The notes under the pieces: model-generated
The model's database searches: none
The model's input: the letters and a program-made list of their open reading frames with translations, nothing else
Told to the model about the DNA's origin: nothing
Translations under genes and position numbers: made by a program
Assembly (NCBI GenBank): GCA_002410325.1
Contig: DHRK01000069.1
Location: 1-64,000, forward strand
Origin: Syntrophomonas sp. UBA5314
GTDB lineage: Bacteria; Bacillota; Syntrophomonadia; Syntrophomonadales; Syntrophomonadaceae
Length of the DNA: 64,000 nucleotides
Direction of reading: 5' to 3'
In this document: one piece after another, positions 27,145 to 37,237 of the stretch
How the letters are laid out: the number at the start of each line of letters is the position of its first letter
Numbering within the stretch: position 1 is the stretch's first letter

Positions 27145-27268
27145 TATAACTTCCCCCTTACTTAGGACTCTCCCCCTACCTAACTGTTAGAATGAAATGA
27201 GAGCAAATAATGGCTCTGATGGGGATCGGTTGACTTGCTAAATGCTTGCTGCAAGCATTTTTACCCTC

Positions 27269-28811
27269 TTATGTTTTCTTGACCTGTTTTTTTAGTTTGC
27301 CGGAGCTTTTAGTTTTGGCGGCCGGCTCTCCTATACCTTTAATTTTTTGCCATTCCCCGGCCTGCAGGATGTTCTTTAGATCCAACATCATTATCATCCG
27401 TTCGCCCAGGTTGGCCAGTCCTTCCAGAAAGTTCTGGATATTGCTTTCCTGAACTATCCCGGGAGCGGGTTCCACATTCTTTTTAGGAACCCGCAGGACC
27501 TCAAGGACTTCATCCACAATTATGCCAACCTTTTTCTTGTCAAAGTCGCTGACGATGATACGGTTGAACTGATTGTACTCCCTGGTGGCGAGTTCAAAGC
27601 GTTTTCTTAAGTCAATAACCGGTATGACGTCGCCCCGCAGGTTGACGACGCCCTCGACATATTCAGGAGCCCGCGGCACTTTGGTAATCCGGGATAAACG
27701 GTTGATTTCCTGAACCTGGCTTACGGTAACGGCAAATTGTTCTTCAGCCAGGCGAAATACTACCATCTGCTCATCATTCAGCTCTTCCACCAGTAAGCTT
27801 TTTCCCGGAACCTTAGCGGTTTTATTATCCGGTTGGCCGATTTCCTGCAGGGTCGGGCTTAAGATAAGCTCCTTCAAATCCATCAGCATAACGATCCGCT
27901 GGCCGTCGTCCAGGCGGGCTATGCCGGTAATCCGGGCCCCGGCTTCAGAAGCTATCATCTCGGGCGGCGGGAATATGATATTAACCGGCACCCGCATAAC
28001 TTCAAAAACCCGGTCAACCGTCAGTCCCATCAAAGTGTCATCCGTGTCAACTACTACAATCCGGGTGCTTTCTGTGATGACTTCCTGTCCGGCTTCCATC
28101 CTGGTCCGAAGGTCGATGATAGGCATCAACCTATCTCTAAGGGAAATAATTCCTTTGATATAATTGGGAACGTTAGGCACCTTGGCGATTTCAGGATAAC
28201 GGATTATCTCCTTGACCTTGTCAATCTCCAGGCCGAATTCTTCGTTACCGAGCAAGAAAGATACTATCTGCAGTTCGTCAACGGCGGTGGCGGTTTTATA
28301 GTCAAGTCCGGAACGGCTTCCATGGGTGTTTTGGCCCTGGGCGGCATCGCTTTCGATGCTGCAGAGATCAGCCAGCGAGAGGAGCATCACCAGCTTCTGC
28401 CCCTGGTTGACCTTCACCACGCCGGTTACCGCTTTTCCGCCCTCACCCGCCTGGGACAGGCTGGCCGGAGCCGGCTCGATCGCCTGGCCTTCAACTCGGA
28501 GTACCTCTGATACGGAATCCACATTCAAGCCTATTTGTCTTCCATTAACATCCACAACTATAACCCGGGTGGATGCGTCCAGCCCGGTTTTGGGCATCCC
28601 AAATTTGGTCCTGGTGTCGATAACTGGTAGAATATGCCCCCGCAGATTGGTAACCCCGTCCACATAGGCCGGAGCTCTGGGCACTTTGGTTATCTGAGGG
28701 GTACGTATTATTTCCTGAACGTTCATAATGTCCAGTCCAAAACTCTCGTCGCCCAAATTGAAGGTAACCAGCTGCAATTCCTCTGAGGAGAAAACCCTGT
28801 CAGCGTTCATA
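27269..28811 (-). CDS. Triple-domain CheW coupling protein, pair 2
   Basis: About 513 residues from ATG 28811 (GGAGGGAAAGG upstream). Three CheW domains, with starts near ELQLVTFNLGDESFGLD, LQIVSFLLGNEEFGLE and MVVFRLAEEQFAVTVS. The C-terminus is basic (KSSGKLKKQVKKT), as in the paralogues. It is followed by about 125 bases without a gene and then MCP pair 1. It is closest to the pair-3 protein. Confidence 0.92.
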
Positions 28812-28846
28812 AACCTTTCCCTCCTTACCAACCTTGCCTTCTCCTC

Positions 28847-30796
28847 TTACCCCATCTGCATTTCGTCGGCAATGGAAGCTATCTCTTCAATGGAGTTGGC
28901 CAGTTCATTTATAGCCTTGGCCTGCTCCTGGGAAACCTGAGCAGCCCCCTCTATCATTTCATCAACCTGCTCCATGGTTTCTTCCACTTCCTTAACCTCG
29001 GGGGCGCTGACTTCAATACCGCTCTTCATCCCCTGCAAGGCGTTATAAAAAGAATCCCGCACCCCCGCAATGGCCTCAACCGATCCGGTTACAGCGGTGT
29101 TTTTGGAAATGGTAACCGAAGCAAAACCATTGGCTTCGACTGCTGCTGTTTCGGACTGTCCTATATCGGCAATGACCTTGCTCATCTGGTCTTGTATCTC
29201 CCTGACCAGGTCCTTGATTTTATCAGCGTTTTCAGCAGACTCAGCGGCCAGGTTGCGAATATCGCCAGCCACTACCGAAAATCCACGACCATGTTCCCCG
29301 GCAGTGGCAGCTTCTACAAAGCCATTGACAGCCAGCATATTGGTCTGGATGGATACATTTTGAATGGTGTCCACAATCTTTTCAATTTTGCGAATTTTAT
29401 CCTGAAGGCTTTCAAGAGCAGTGTTGGTTGCTTCATATGACTTTACACTGGCTACCAGTTCCTGTACGGTTGGACCGGCCTTTCCCCGGGCAACAGCCAG
29501 CAAATCAGTAAACTTGACCCGCACCTCTCCCGACTTTGTTGCTTTTTCATTAATCGTCTCAAATTCGGCCATGCAGCCATCCAGTAGCCCGCCGGCATCC
29601 TTGGCCTCACGGGTTATAATGTGGGCTGCTTCATTGAGCTGAGTTATTCCACTGGCTATCTGGGTAGCGGAACTGCTCAACTCTTCTATATTGGCTGATA
29701 GCTGCTCGGCGGTAGCCGCCACCTCCTCGGCTGATTTATTTATATTGGTCGAGGTTTTAAGCTCTTCAGCCATTTCACTCAATTCCTGGCTGGCCGTGTT
29801 AACCTCGGCTAGCGCTTTAGTCTGTTCGGCAACCGCTTTGGCTATTTCTCTAACACCGCTGGTTGCCTCTTCCAGCGAAGCGGCAATGCTTTCACCGCCC
29901 TGATGAAGCTTCTCGGCCTGGACTGACATAGTCTGACATTGCTTCTTAATGTCTATATTTATTCCCCCGTAAGCATCAACCAGTTCTCCCACTTCGTGGA
30001 ATTCGCCGACAACTTCTTCCATAGTTGCAGCCATTTTATTGAATTCCTCAACAGCCCGGTCAATATCGTTGACCACTCCATTAACCCCGCTGCGAATTTC
30101 GTCCACTACGCCGCGGATATCCCGGGCAGAGCGCTCCGAGATTTCAGCCAGGTTGCGTACTTCATCCGCTACTACAGCAAAGCCGCGTCCGTGTTCTCCC
30201 GCCCGCGCCGCTTCAATGGCAGCGTTCAATGCCAACAGATTGGTTTGATCGGCAATCATTACAACCGCCTGTACAATATCACCAATCTTTTGTGATTGGA
30301 CTTCCAGTTCACCAATTCTTACAGCCGATTGTTGATTTTTACTTGCCGCTACTTTTACCAAACTGTTCATACCTTCCATGGTTTGAATAGCTTCCTGGCT
30401 GGTTTGCACTCCTTGATGGCATATAGCCAGAAGTTCATCTACAACCTTTTCCAGGTCTTTGGCAGCGCTGTCCAATTGATTGCTTGCTTCTCTCATTTTT
30501 TCAGCGTTCCCGGCACTTTGCTCGCTGGCGGTATTTACATCATCCATTACCCGGGAAAACTCTACTGCGGCGGCGTTGGATTCTTCAACACCCGCCACCA
30601 GTTCTTCCGATGCCGCGGCAATGCGTTCCGCCATAGCCTGCTGTTTGGCCATGGTACGTGCCTTTGCTTTTTCCTGAGCCATCTTCCTGGCTATTTCCCG
30701 TTTCCGGTCCATTTCCGGACCCTCATCGCCTTTAGCCGCGATGCCGGTCCTGCCAGTAAGCTCGGTTTGTGACGGTCTTTGCAGTTTCTTGGCCAT
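28847..30796 (-). CDS. Soluble chemoreceptor with two signalling tips, pair 2
   Basis: 649 residues from ATG 30796 (GGGAGG, 7 bases upstream). Same plan as the pair-1 receptor: basic N-terminus, coiled coil, canonical tip [20 protein letters not shown], central helical region, variant tip [20 protein letters not shown], end ADEMQMG. No transmembrane helix. It is the most divergent of the three between the tips (for example KQQAEKLHQ-type helices replace the CKKLGNNAK segment), which may mark different inputs or partners. Confidence 0.93.
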   Translation of the reverse strand: MAKKLQRPSQTELTGRTGIAAKGDEGPEMDRKREIARKMAQEKAKARTMAKQQAMAERIAAASEELVAGVEESNAAAVEFSRVMDDVNTASEQSAGNAEKMREASNQLDSAAKDLEKVVDELLAICHQGVQTSQEAIQTMEGMNSLVKVAASKNQQSAVRIGELEVQSQKIGDIVQAVVMIADQTNLLALNAAIEAARAGEHGRGFAVVADEVRNLAEISERSARDIRGVVDEIRSGVNGVVNDIDRAVEEFNKMAATMEEVVGEFHEVGELVDAYGGINIDIKKQCQTMSVQAEKLHQGGESIAASLEEATSGVREIAKAVAEQTKALAEVNTASQELSEMAEELKTSTNINKSAEEVAATAEQLSANIEELSSSATQIASGITQLNEAAHIITREAKDAGGLLDGCMAEFETINEKATKSGEVRVKFTDLLAVARGKAGPTVQELVASVKSYEATNTALESLQDKIRKIEKIVDTIQNVSIQTNMLAVNGFVEAATAGEHGRGFSVVAGDIRNLAAESAENADKIKDLVREIQDQMSKVIADIGQSETAAVEANGFASVTISKNTAVTGSVEAIAGVRDSFYNALQGMKSGIEVSAPEVKEVEETMEQVDEMIEGAAQVSQEQAKAINELANSIEEIASIADEMQMG

Positions 30797-30978
30797 GTTT
30801 GTACCTCCCAATATTTTTACCCTGAACCAAAACAGGATTTTGGCTGTATATTAATAATCCGCTTCCAATTGGGAAGTCGAGCGCTTCAGTGATCGAGGAA
30901 GGCTGCCAGACCGGGCATTTCCAAACGTCCGGTGAGGCGACCGGCCGAAACCGGTCTCATAACTGTTCAGGATGCGGT

Positions 30979-32523
30979 TTAAGTACGGGCCTGTTTCTTT
31001 AATTTGCCCGCCGTTTTAGCCGGAGGCTTTTCCGGCCCGCTTATCCCAGCCAGCTTTTGCCATTCATTGGCCTGCAGTATATTCTCCAGATTGAGCATCA
31101 TTATCATTCGTTCACTCAGGTTCGCAATCCCCTCCAGGAATCTCTGAATGTTCTGATCCTGGACGATGTCCGGCGCGCCTTCCATGTAACGCCTCGAAAC
31201 CCTCAAGACTTCCAACACCTCGTCAACAATAATGCCTACTTTCTTCTTGTTTAAATCGCTGACAATGATGCGGGTAAACTGGTTGTATTCTTTGCCCTCC
31301 AATTCAAAACGCTTGCGCAGATCGATAACCGGAATGACATCGCCCCTGAGGTTGACCACCCCTTCGACGTAGCGCGGCGCCCGTGGAACTTTGGTAATCT
31401 TGGAAAGTTTGGTGATTTCCTGAACCTGGTTGATGCGTACGCCAAACTGCTCATCGGCCAGCCGAAACACCACCATCTGCTCCTCGTCCAACTGCTCCAT
31501 AAAGAATCCGTTATCGGACAGTTCCTCCTCGGGGCCGCCGTCCTGTTTGGCGATTTCATCCAGGATCTGGCTGCTGATGATATCCTGCAGGTCCATCAAC
31601 ATAATGATCCGCTTGCCATTGTCCAGCCGAACGATGCCGGTGATTTTCTCCCCGCTGTCGCTGACTATAACCTGGGGGGGAGGGAATATACTGCTCACCG
31701 GCACCCGCAGCACCTCGTAGACCCGGTCGACAGTGAGACCCATCAGGGTGCCGTCGATGTCGGCCACAACTACCCTGGTGCTGTCGGTGATATGGTCCTG
31801 CCCGGCATCCAGCTTGGTTCTCAGGTCGACTATGGGCATAAGGGTGTCGCGCAGGGATATAATGCCCTTAATGTAATTGGGTACATTGGGGACCTTGACG
31901 ATATCCGGGAAACGGATGATCTCCTTTACCTTTTCGATCTCCAGGGCAAACTCCTCGTCGCCCAGCAGGAATGACACTATCTGTAATTCCTCAATGGCCC
32001 CAGCTCCGGTGGTATCAACCCCGGTGCGGCTGGCATGGGTTCCCTGCCTTTCCGTCGACAGGTCTTCGGCAATGCTGCAAAGATTGGCTACATCGAGGAT
32101 CATCACCAGTTTTTGGCCGTTGTTTATCTTTACCACCCCGGTGATGAAGCTGCTGTCTATCCCATTCGCTATGCTGGCCGGGGCGGGTTCAATGCCCTTG
32201 CTTTCCACCCGCAAAACTTCGGAGACCGAATCTACGTTTAGCCCCACCGTCCGGCCGTTGACATCGATCACGATAACCCGGGTGGAGCCGTCCATGTTGA
32301 TTTTTTCCATGGTGAACTTGGTTCTGGTATCAATCACCGGCAAAATGTGGCCCCGCAGGTTGGTGACTCCATCCACATAAGCCGGTGAACGGGGAACCTT
32401 GGTTATGTTGGGGGTACGGATAATCTCCTGAACATTCATGATGTCCACCCCGAAGCTCTCATCGCCCAGGTTAAAGGTAACCAGCTGCATCTCAGCTGAG
32501 GAGAAAACTTTTTCGGTGCTCAT
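30979..32523 (-). CDS. Triple-domain CheW coupling protein, pair 3
   Basis: 514 residues, ATG 32523 preceded by GGAGGGAG. Three CheW domains, starting near MQLVTFNLGDESFGVD, LQIVSFLLGDEEFALE and MVVFRLADEQFGVRI. Between domains 2 and 3 is a short acidic linker (GGPEEELSDNG). About 180 bases separate it from the next receptor gene; that gap may hold an internal promoter but I see no clear one. Confidence 0.92.
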   Translation of the reverse strand: MSTEKVFSSAEMQLVTFNLGDESFGVDIMNVQEIIRTPNITKVPRSPAYVDGVTNLRGHILPVIDTRTKFTMEKINMDGSTRVIVIDVNGRTVGLNVDSVSEVLRVESKGIEPAPASIANGIDSSFITGVVKINNGQKLVMILDVANLCSIAEDLSTERQGTHASRTGVDTTGAGAIEELQIVSFLLGDEEFALEIEKVKEIIRFPDIVKVPNVPNYIKGIISLRDTLMPIVDLRTKLDAGQDHITDSTRVVVADIDGTLMGLTVDRVYEVLRVPVSSIFPPPQVIVSDSGEKITGIVRLDNGKRIIMLMDLQDIISSQILDEIAKQDGGPEEELSDNGFFMEQLDEEQMVVFRLADEQFGVRINQVQEITKLSKITKVPRAPRYVEGVVNLRGDVIPVIDLRKRFELEGKEYNQFTRIIVSDLNKKKVGIIVDEVLEVLRVSRRYMEGAPDIVQDQNIQRFLEGIANLSERMIMMLNLENILQANEWQKLAGISGPEKPPAKTAGKLKKQART

Positions 32524-32558
32524 AAATCTCCCTCCTTAATCTCAAGTCTTCTCCCCGC

Positions 32559-34508
32559 TTAACCCATCTGCATTTCGTCGGCAATCGATGCTATTTCTTC
32601 AATCGAACTGGCCAGTTCGTCAATGGCCTTGGCCTGTTCTTGCGAAACCTGATTAGCTTCCTGGATGCGTTCATTCACTCTCTCTACAATTGCTTCAACA
32701 CTCTTAACCTGCTCGTTATTGATTTCGCCAGCGTTTTTAATCACCTCGGTGCCGGCATAAAACTGCTGCCTTACCCGGTCGATCTCCTCCAGGGCATCGG
32801 TAACCTGCTGATTCTTGGCGACCGCCTGGGGTATGAATCCGGCCGCTTCCCGCGAGGCCCCTTCGGATTGGCTTATTTCGGCGATGACCTTGGTCATCTG
32901 GTTTTGCACATCCCTGACCAGGTCTTTAATCTTGTCGGCATTTTCGGCCGACTCGGTAGCCAGGTTGCGGATATCCCCGGCCACCACTGAGAAGCCGCGC
33001 CCGTGTTCGCCGGCCGTTGCCGCTTCTACAAAACCGTTGACGGCCAGCATATTGGTCTGAATGGATACATTTTGAATGGTATCCACTATCTTCTCAATGC
33101 GGCGGATCTTGTCTTGCAGGCTTTCCACCGCCTCGTTGGTTGACTCATAAGATGATAGGCTTTCCTGCAAGGATGTGGCGATGCCGCCCGCTTTAACCCG
33201 TAATTCTCCAAACAGTTCGGTTGCCTTTACCCGGTATTCCCCCGACTCTTTGGCCAAAACCATCAATTCATCATATCTCTGCTGGCAGAGATCGGCCATT
33301 TGGGCAGCCTCCTCGGTTTCCTGGTTGATAACCCGGGCTGCTTCACTCATCTGCATAATACCGCTGGCGATTTGCGTGGCGGAACTGCTCAATTCTTCGA
33401 TGTTGGCCGACAACTGTTCGGCAGTGGCGGCCACTTCTTCGGCTGATTTGTTGATGTTGGTAGAGTTCTTCAAGTCTTCGGCCATTTCGCTCAGCTCCTG
33501 GCTGGCGACATTGACTTCTGATAAAGCCTTGGTCTGCTCCTCGACCGCCTTGGCGATCTCTCTGGTTCCGCCAGCGGCTTCTTCAGTGGCGGACGCTATA
33601 TTTTCACTGCCTTCCAGCAGTTTTTTGGCGTTGTTGCCAAGTCGTTTGCATATGTCCATTACACCCTTGTTTTTACCGCTGTATCCATCTATCTGCTTGC
33701 CAACATCGACAAATCCTTTAACGCTTTCCTCCAGGCCGGTGGCCATACCGTTGAAGTTTTCCACGGTCTGGTTGATGTCTTTAACAACGTCGGTTACTCC
33801 GTTTACGATTTCATCGACCACTCCCCGGATATCCCGTGCTGAACGTTCTGATATTTCAGCCAGGTTGCGGACCTCGTCGGCTACCACTGCGAACCCGCGC
33901 CCATGTTCTCCGGCCCGGGCCGCTTCAATAGCCGCGTTTAAGGCCAGCAGGTTGGTCTGGTCGGCAATCATGACCACCGCCTGGACGATGTCGCCGATGC
34001 GCTGCGACTGTACTTCCAATTCGGCGATGCGCTGGGCTGATTGAAAGTTTTTGTTGGCAGCTTCCTTGACCATCCCGTTCATGTTCTCCATGGTCTGAAT
34101 GGATTCTTCACTGGCTCTGACTCCGGAGTCTCCTTCCCTGATCAGCTCCTCCATGACCTGGTACAGATCAAGGGATGCTTTATCCAGGTTGTTGCTGGCC
34201 TCGCGCATCTTCTCAGCATTGACGCCTGCCTGATCGGATTCCTGGGTCACTTCGTCCATGAGCCGGGCGAATTCCAATGCCGCCGCATTTGATTCCTCAA
34301 CTCCGGCCACCAGCTGTTCGGAAGCCGAAGCGATTCTCTCCGCCATGGCCTGCTGCTTGGCCATGGTTCGCGCTTTGGCCTTTTCCTGGGCCATTTTCCT
34401 GGCCAGATCGCGCTTCCTGGAGATGTCCTCACTGTCATCATTCTTTACCGTTATACCAGTATTCCCCCCTGCCTCTGTCTTGCCTGGTCTCTGTAATCTC
34501 TTTGCCAT
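32559..34508 (-). CDS. Soluble chemoreceptor with two signalling tips, pair 3
   Basis: 649 residues, ATG 34508 with AAGGAGGG upstream. Same architecture as the other two: canonical first tip (residues about 180-215), variant second tip with NGFVEAAT, no sensor or membrane domain. It lies 15 bases after the Hsp70-like gene, tying the receptors to that gene. Close similarity among the three receptor/CheW pairs shows that the unit was duplicated twice. Confidence 0.93.
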   Translation of the reverse strand: MAKRLQRPGKTEAGGNTGITVKNDDSEDISRKRDLARKMAQEKAKARTMAKQQAMAERIASASEQLVAGVEESNAAALEFARLMDEVTQESDQAGVNAEKMREASNNLDKASLDLYQVMEELIREGDSGVRASEESIQTMENMNGMVKEAANKNFQSAQRIAELEVQSQRIGDIVQAVVMIADQTNLLALNAAIEAARAGEHGRGFAVVADEVRNLAEISERSARDIRGVVDEIVNGVTDVVKDINQTVENFNGMATGLEESVKGFVDVGKQIDGYSGKNKGVMDICKRLGNNAKKLLEGSENIASATEEAAGGTREIAKAVEEQTKALSEVNVASQELSEMAEDLKNSTNINKSAEEVAATAEQLSANIEELSSSATQIASGIMQMSEAARVINQETEEAAQMADLCQQRYDELMVLAKESGEYRVKATELFGELRVKAGGIATSLQESLSSYESTNEAVESLQDKIRRIEKIVDTIQNVSIQTNMLAVNGFVEAATAGEHGRGFSVVAGDIRNLATESAENADKIKDLVRDVQNQMTKVIAEISQSEGASREAAGFIPQAVAKNQQVTDALEEIDRVRQQFYAGTEVIKNAGEINNEQVKSVEAIVERVNERIQEANQVSQEQAKAIDELASSIEEIASIADEMQMG

Positions 34509-34523
34509 ATTAAGGTTCCCTCC

Positions 34524-36023
34524 TTATAAAACTCGTAAACTGCTCCCTCTCCGAGCGTAAAAACTGTTTTCGGTTCCAAATCCCATCTCACTGATGTGGA
34601 TTTCGTTCATGATCCCGGTATCTATATCTATGGCTGACACCTTAAGGATCCCATTGCGGTCGATCTCGAAGCTTACGTCGATATTGGGCTCCCCTCCTTT
34701 CGCTTGCCTTATTCCGGCCAGATGGAATTTTCCTAAAGAGATCAAGTCTTTTTCAGTCTCGTCTGACATCTCGTCCTTCTGTACAATGTGGATTATGACT
34801 TCCTGAATATTATCTTCCACGGTGGTAAAAAGCCGTGACTTTACAACCGGATAGGGCGTGTTGGCTTCAATGATGGGCACAAAATGGCCCTGATCGTCTT
34901 CCAAACCCAGGGTGTGACTGGTAACATCATGCAACTCCACATCCTGCACCTGACCGGACAGCATTCCTGCCTGCAGGGCGGCACCGAGAACTACAACTTC
35001 GTCCGGGTTGATATGAGCCTTGATCAGGGCATCCGGAAACATTTCCTGAACCTTCTCTAAGAAACCGGGCATCCGGGACGCCCCCCCGGCCAGCACAATG
35101 GCCTCCACCCAATCAGCCGGCAAATCCGCCCGCTGCAGGGTTTGTTCTATCAATTCCTTTATCTCTGCGAACAGATCGTTGCACAGGTGGTTGAAACTCG
35201 GCCGCTCCAGCAAATGGTTTAAATGCACCGGACCTGCGGGTCCCATGCTTATGTAAGGGATAAGCATGGAGCATTCATTGACCGTAGACAGATCCACTTT
35301 GGCCTTTTCGGCCTGAATCAAGACCTGTTGCAAGGCCACCGGATCTCCGGCCAGCCCGATCCCGGTCTGCTGTTCAAAAGTACTCAATATATGCTCGACC
35401 AGACGCTGATCAAAATCCACCCCTCCCAGGGAGGTGGAGCCCCCGGTCGCCAAAACCCGACATATGCCGGACTGGTATTCCATGATGGTTATATCAAAGG
35501 TGCCGCCGCCGATATCCAAAACCAGAATTTTCTCCTCCCGCTTCAATTCGGCGGCATAGGCCAGAGCCGCGGCGGTCGGTTCATTTAAAAGCTTTAATAT
35601 CTTTATTCCCGCCAGTTCACCGGCCATAAAGGTGGCCTGGCGCTGGTTGTCATTGAAATAGGCCGGCACTGTCACTACCGCTTCGGTAACCTGCTCCCCG
35701 GTGTTTTTCTCGGCATATTGCTTTAATTTGCGCAGTATTAAAGCTGATATTTCAACCGGAGAATAACCCCGTTCATTGATCTTAACTTCGTAGTTGCTTC
35801 CCATCTGACGCTTGATATGAGCTACCGTTCTTTCGGCCTGGAGCAATGATTGGGAGCGGGCCATTTCCCCTACCAAGACCTCCTGCTCGCTCTTAAAAAA
35901 GGCCACTGAAGGAGTCAAACGGCTGCCTCTTTCATTGATAATTATTTCCGGCCGCCCTTCGCTATTAACGTAAGCTACCAGGGAGTTGGTAGTGCCTAAA
36001 TCTATTCCCACTATCGAAGACAT
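34524..36023 (-). CDS. Hsp70/DnaK-like ATPase without the C-terminal lid
   Basis: 499 residues against 600-640 for DnaK. The nucleotide-binding domain is complete: GIDLGTTNSLVA, phosphate loop LDIGGGTFDIT, VVTVPAYFNDNQRQAT, LNEPTAAALAYA and adenosine motif LAGGASRMPGF. A substrate-binding beta domain follows (about 385-485), then the chain ends in RRGSSLRVL with no helical lid. No dnaJ or grpE is near. It sits between the ParA/TPR genes and the receptor genes. It may assist assembly or turnover of the cytoplasmic array, or act as an ATP-driven scaffold; this is inference. An Hsp70 homologue in a chemosensory operon is unusual. Confidence 0.92.
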   Translation of the reverse strand: MSSIVGIDLGTTNSLVAYVNSEGRPEIIINERGSRLTPSVAFFKSEQEVLVGEMARSQSLLQAERTVAHIKRQMGSNYEVKINERGYSPVEISALILRKLKQYAEKNTGEQVTEAVVTVPAYFNDNQRQATFMAGELAGIKILKLLNEPTAAALAYAAELKREEKILVLDIGGGTFDITIMEYQSGICRVLATGGSTSLGGVDFDQRLVEHILSTFEQQTGIGLAGDPVALQQVLIQAEKAKVDLSTVNECSMLIPYISMGPAGPVHLNHLLERPSFNHLCNDLFAEIKELIEQTLQRADLPADWVEAIVLAGGASRMPGFLEKVQEMFPDALIKAHINPDEVVVLGAALQAGMLSGQVQDVELHDVTSHTLGLEDDQGHFVPIIEANTPYPVVKSRLFTTVEDNIQEVIIHIVQKDEMSDETEKDLISLGKFHLAGIRQAKGGEPNIDVSFEIDRNGILKVSAIDIDTGIMNEIHISEMGFGTENSFYARRGSSLRVL

Positions 36024-36080
36024 GCTTTATCCTCCTCTTAAAGCAAACCTCTAAATTGTTTATTTATAAACCCGAACCTC

Positions 36081-36452
36081 TTAGTCGGTCGGCTTCAACA
36101 TCTTCAGGTTATCCCGGGCCGTCGTATTTTCCGGCCAGCAGGCCAGGGCCCTTTCCAGGTACCCGCGAGCCGCGTCCTTACAACCGTTGTCAAATAGAAT
36201 AGTGGCCGCGTTGTTCAAGGCCTGGGATAAGATCTGGCTGGCGGCTTCTTCCGCCGGCCTTCTTTCAATAATCAACCGGTAATAATAATAGGCTTCGAGA
36301 AAGCAGCCTTCCTCATCATGTTTCAGGGCTTTGTCCAACCATTCCTTAAGCTGGGCCGCATCTTCGGCCCGGACGGTACGGACCGGTGTGTTGCTACTGG
36401 CCTTGAGCAGCAGGTCCAAACCCATGCCCAATCCTTTGCGGTTGTCTTTCAT
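36081..36452 (-). CDS. Small TPR-like protein with a ParB-like N-terminal motif
   Basis: 123 residues from ATG 36452, whose ATGA overlaps the stop of the ParA-like gene; AGGAG lies 9 bases upstream. The N-terminus reads NRKGLGMGLDLLLKAS, much like the KRGLGRGLDALL start of ParB proteins, the segment through which ParB contacts ParA and stimulates its ATPase. The remainder is helical with TPR character (EAYYYYRLIIERRP, AARGYLERALACWPEN). No ParB DNA-binding domain is present. I infer an adaptor that links the ParA-like ATPase to the chemosensory array, as ParP or TlpT do in other bacteria. The motif match is by eye. Confidence 0.7.
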   Translation of the reverse strand: MKDNRKGLGMGLDLLLKASSNTPVRTVRAEDAAQLKEWLDKALKHDEEGCFLEAYYYYRLIIERRPAEEAASQILSQALNNAATILFDNGCKDAARGYLERALACWPENTTARDNLKMLKPTD

Positions 36453-37237
36453 GCCAAACCACTCCTGGCCAGGATGGATTCTGCCAGCCGCCAATAATCC
36501 GCAGCTCCCCGGCAGCCCGGAGCGTATTCGAATATGGTCTTGCCATAACTGGGTGATTCGGCCAGCTTGATATCGGTCCTGATCAGGGGCAGCAGGCGCT
36601 CGGTTCCGAAATTCTCAATGATCTCCCTGACCACTCCCCGGGCCAGATTGGTTCGCAAGTCTGACTTAATGATTAAAATCCCCATCAAACGCAGTCCTGG
36701 ATTCAATTCGGCGTTTACCCGGTAGAGTATGCTCATCATCTGGGCCAGGCCATCCATTGATAAGAAAGTCGGTTCTATCGGGATTATCAAGTAATCAGCC
36801 GCGACCAGGCCGCATATGGTAATAAGGCCCAGGGAAGGCGGCAAATCCATCAGGATAAAATCATAGTCCTGATCGATTTCCATGATAAGATTGCGCATTA
36901 GCCCCTCCCGCCCCGGAACCTGGCCGGCTTCCAATTCAAATGCGGAAAGATCGGGCTTGGACGCAATAAGATCAAAGGGTTTTACCTGCTTGATGATCGT
37001 CTGCTGGATAAACCCGCTGTCACTGCGGCCCTGGGCTTGCAGGTGCAGCAGTTCGTAAAGGCTGGATTGGATCTGCTGCGGCAGAAAACCGCAGCTGGTA
37101 GTTGACTGAGCCTGGGAATCGGCGTCGATAAGCAGGATTTTTCTACCCTGACGGGCCAGGGCGTCGGCCAGATTTATGGAACTGGTGGTTTTGCCGGTTC
37201 CGCCTTTGCGATTAGCCAGCGCTATGGTTATCGCCAT
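36449..37237 (-). CDS. ParA/MinD-family ATPase in the chemosensory operon
   Basis: 262 residues with the deviant Walker A motif NRKGGTGKTTSSINLA, Walker A' LLIDADSQAQSTT and Walker B ILMDLPPSLG. It is ParA/Soj-like, but no parB or parS is present. ParA-like proteins encoded in chemotaxis operons (PpfA of Rhodobacter sphaeroides, ParC of Vibrio) position or partition chemoreceptor clusters. It overlaps the end of cheA by 26 bases and the next gene by 3, so all are translated together. Role by analogy: spacing and inheritance of the cytoplasmic array. Confidence 0.92.
   Translation of the reverse strand: MAITIALANRKGGTGKTTSSINLADALARQGRKILLIDADSQAQSTTSCGFLPQQIQSSLYELLHLQAQGRSDSGFIQQTIIKQVKPFDLIASKPDLSAFELEAGQVPGREGLMRNLIMEIDQDYDFILMDLPPSLGLITICGLVAADYLIIPIEPTFLSMDGLAQMMSILYRVNAELNPGLRLMGILIIKSDLRTNLARGVVREIIENFGTERLLPLIRTDIKLAESPSYGKTIFEYAPGCRGAADYWRLAESILARSGLA

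Noticed and set aside
33175..34044. A 289-codon plus-strand frame opposite the third receptor gene.
   Set aside because: Antisense shadow of the coiled-coil receptor gene; biased composition and no ribosome site.
36449..37237. Chromosome-partition ParA (Soj) role.
   Set aside because: No ParB with a DNA-binding domain and no parS-like site; the gene is locked between cheA and chemosensory genes.
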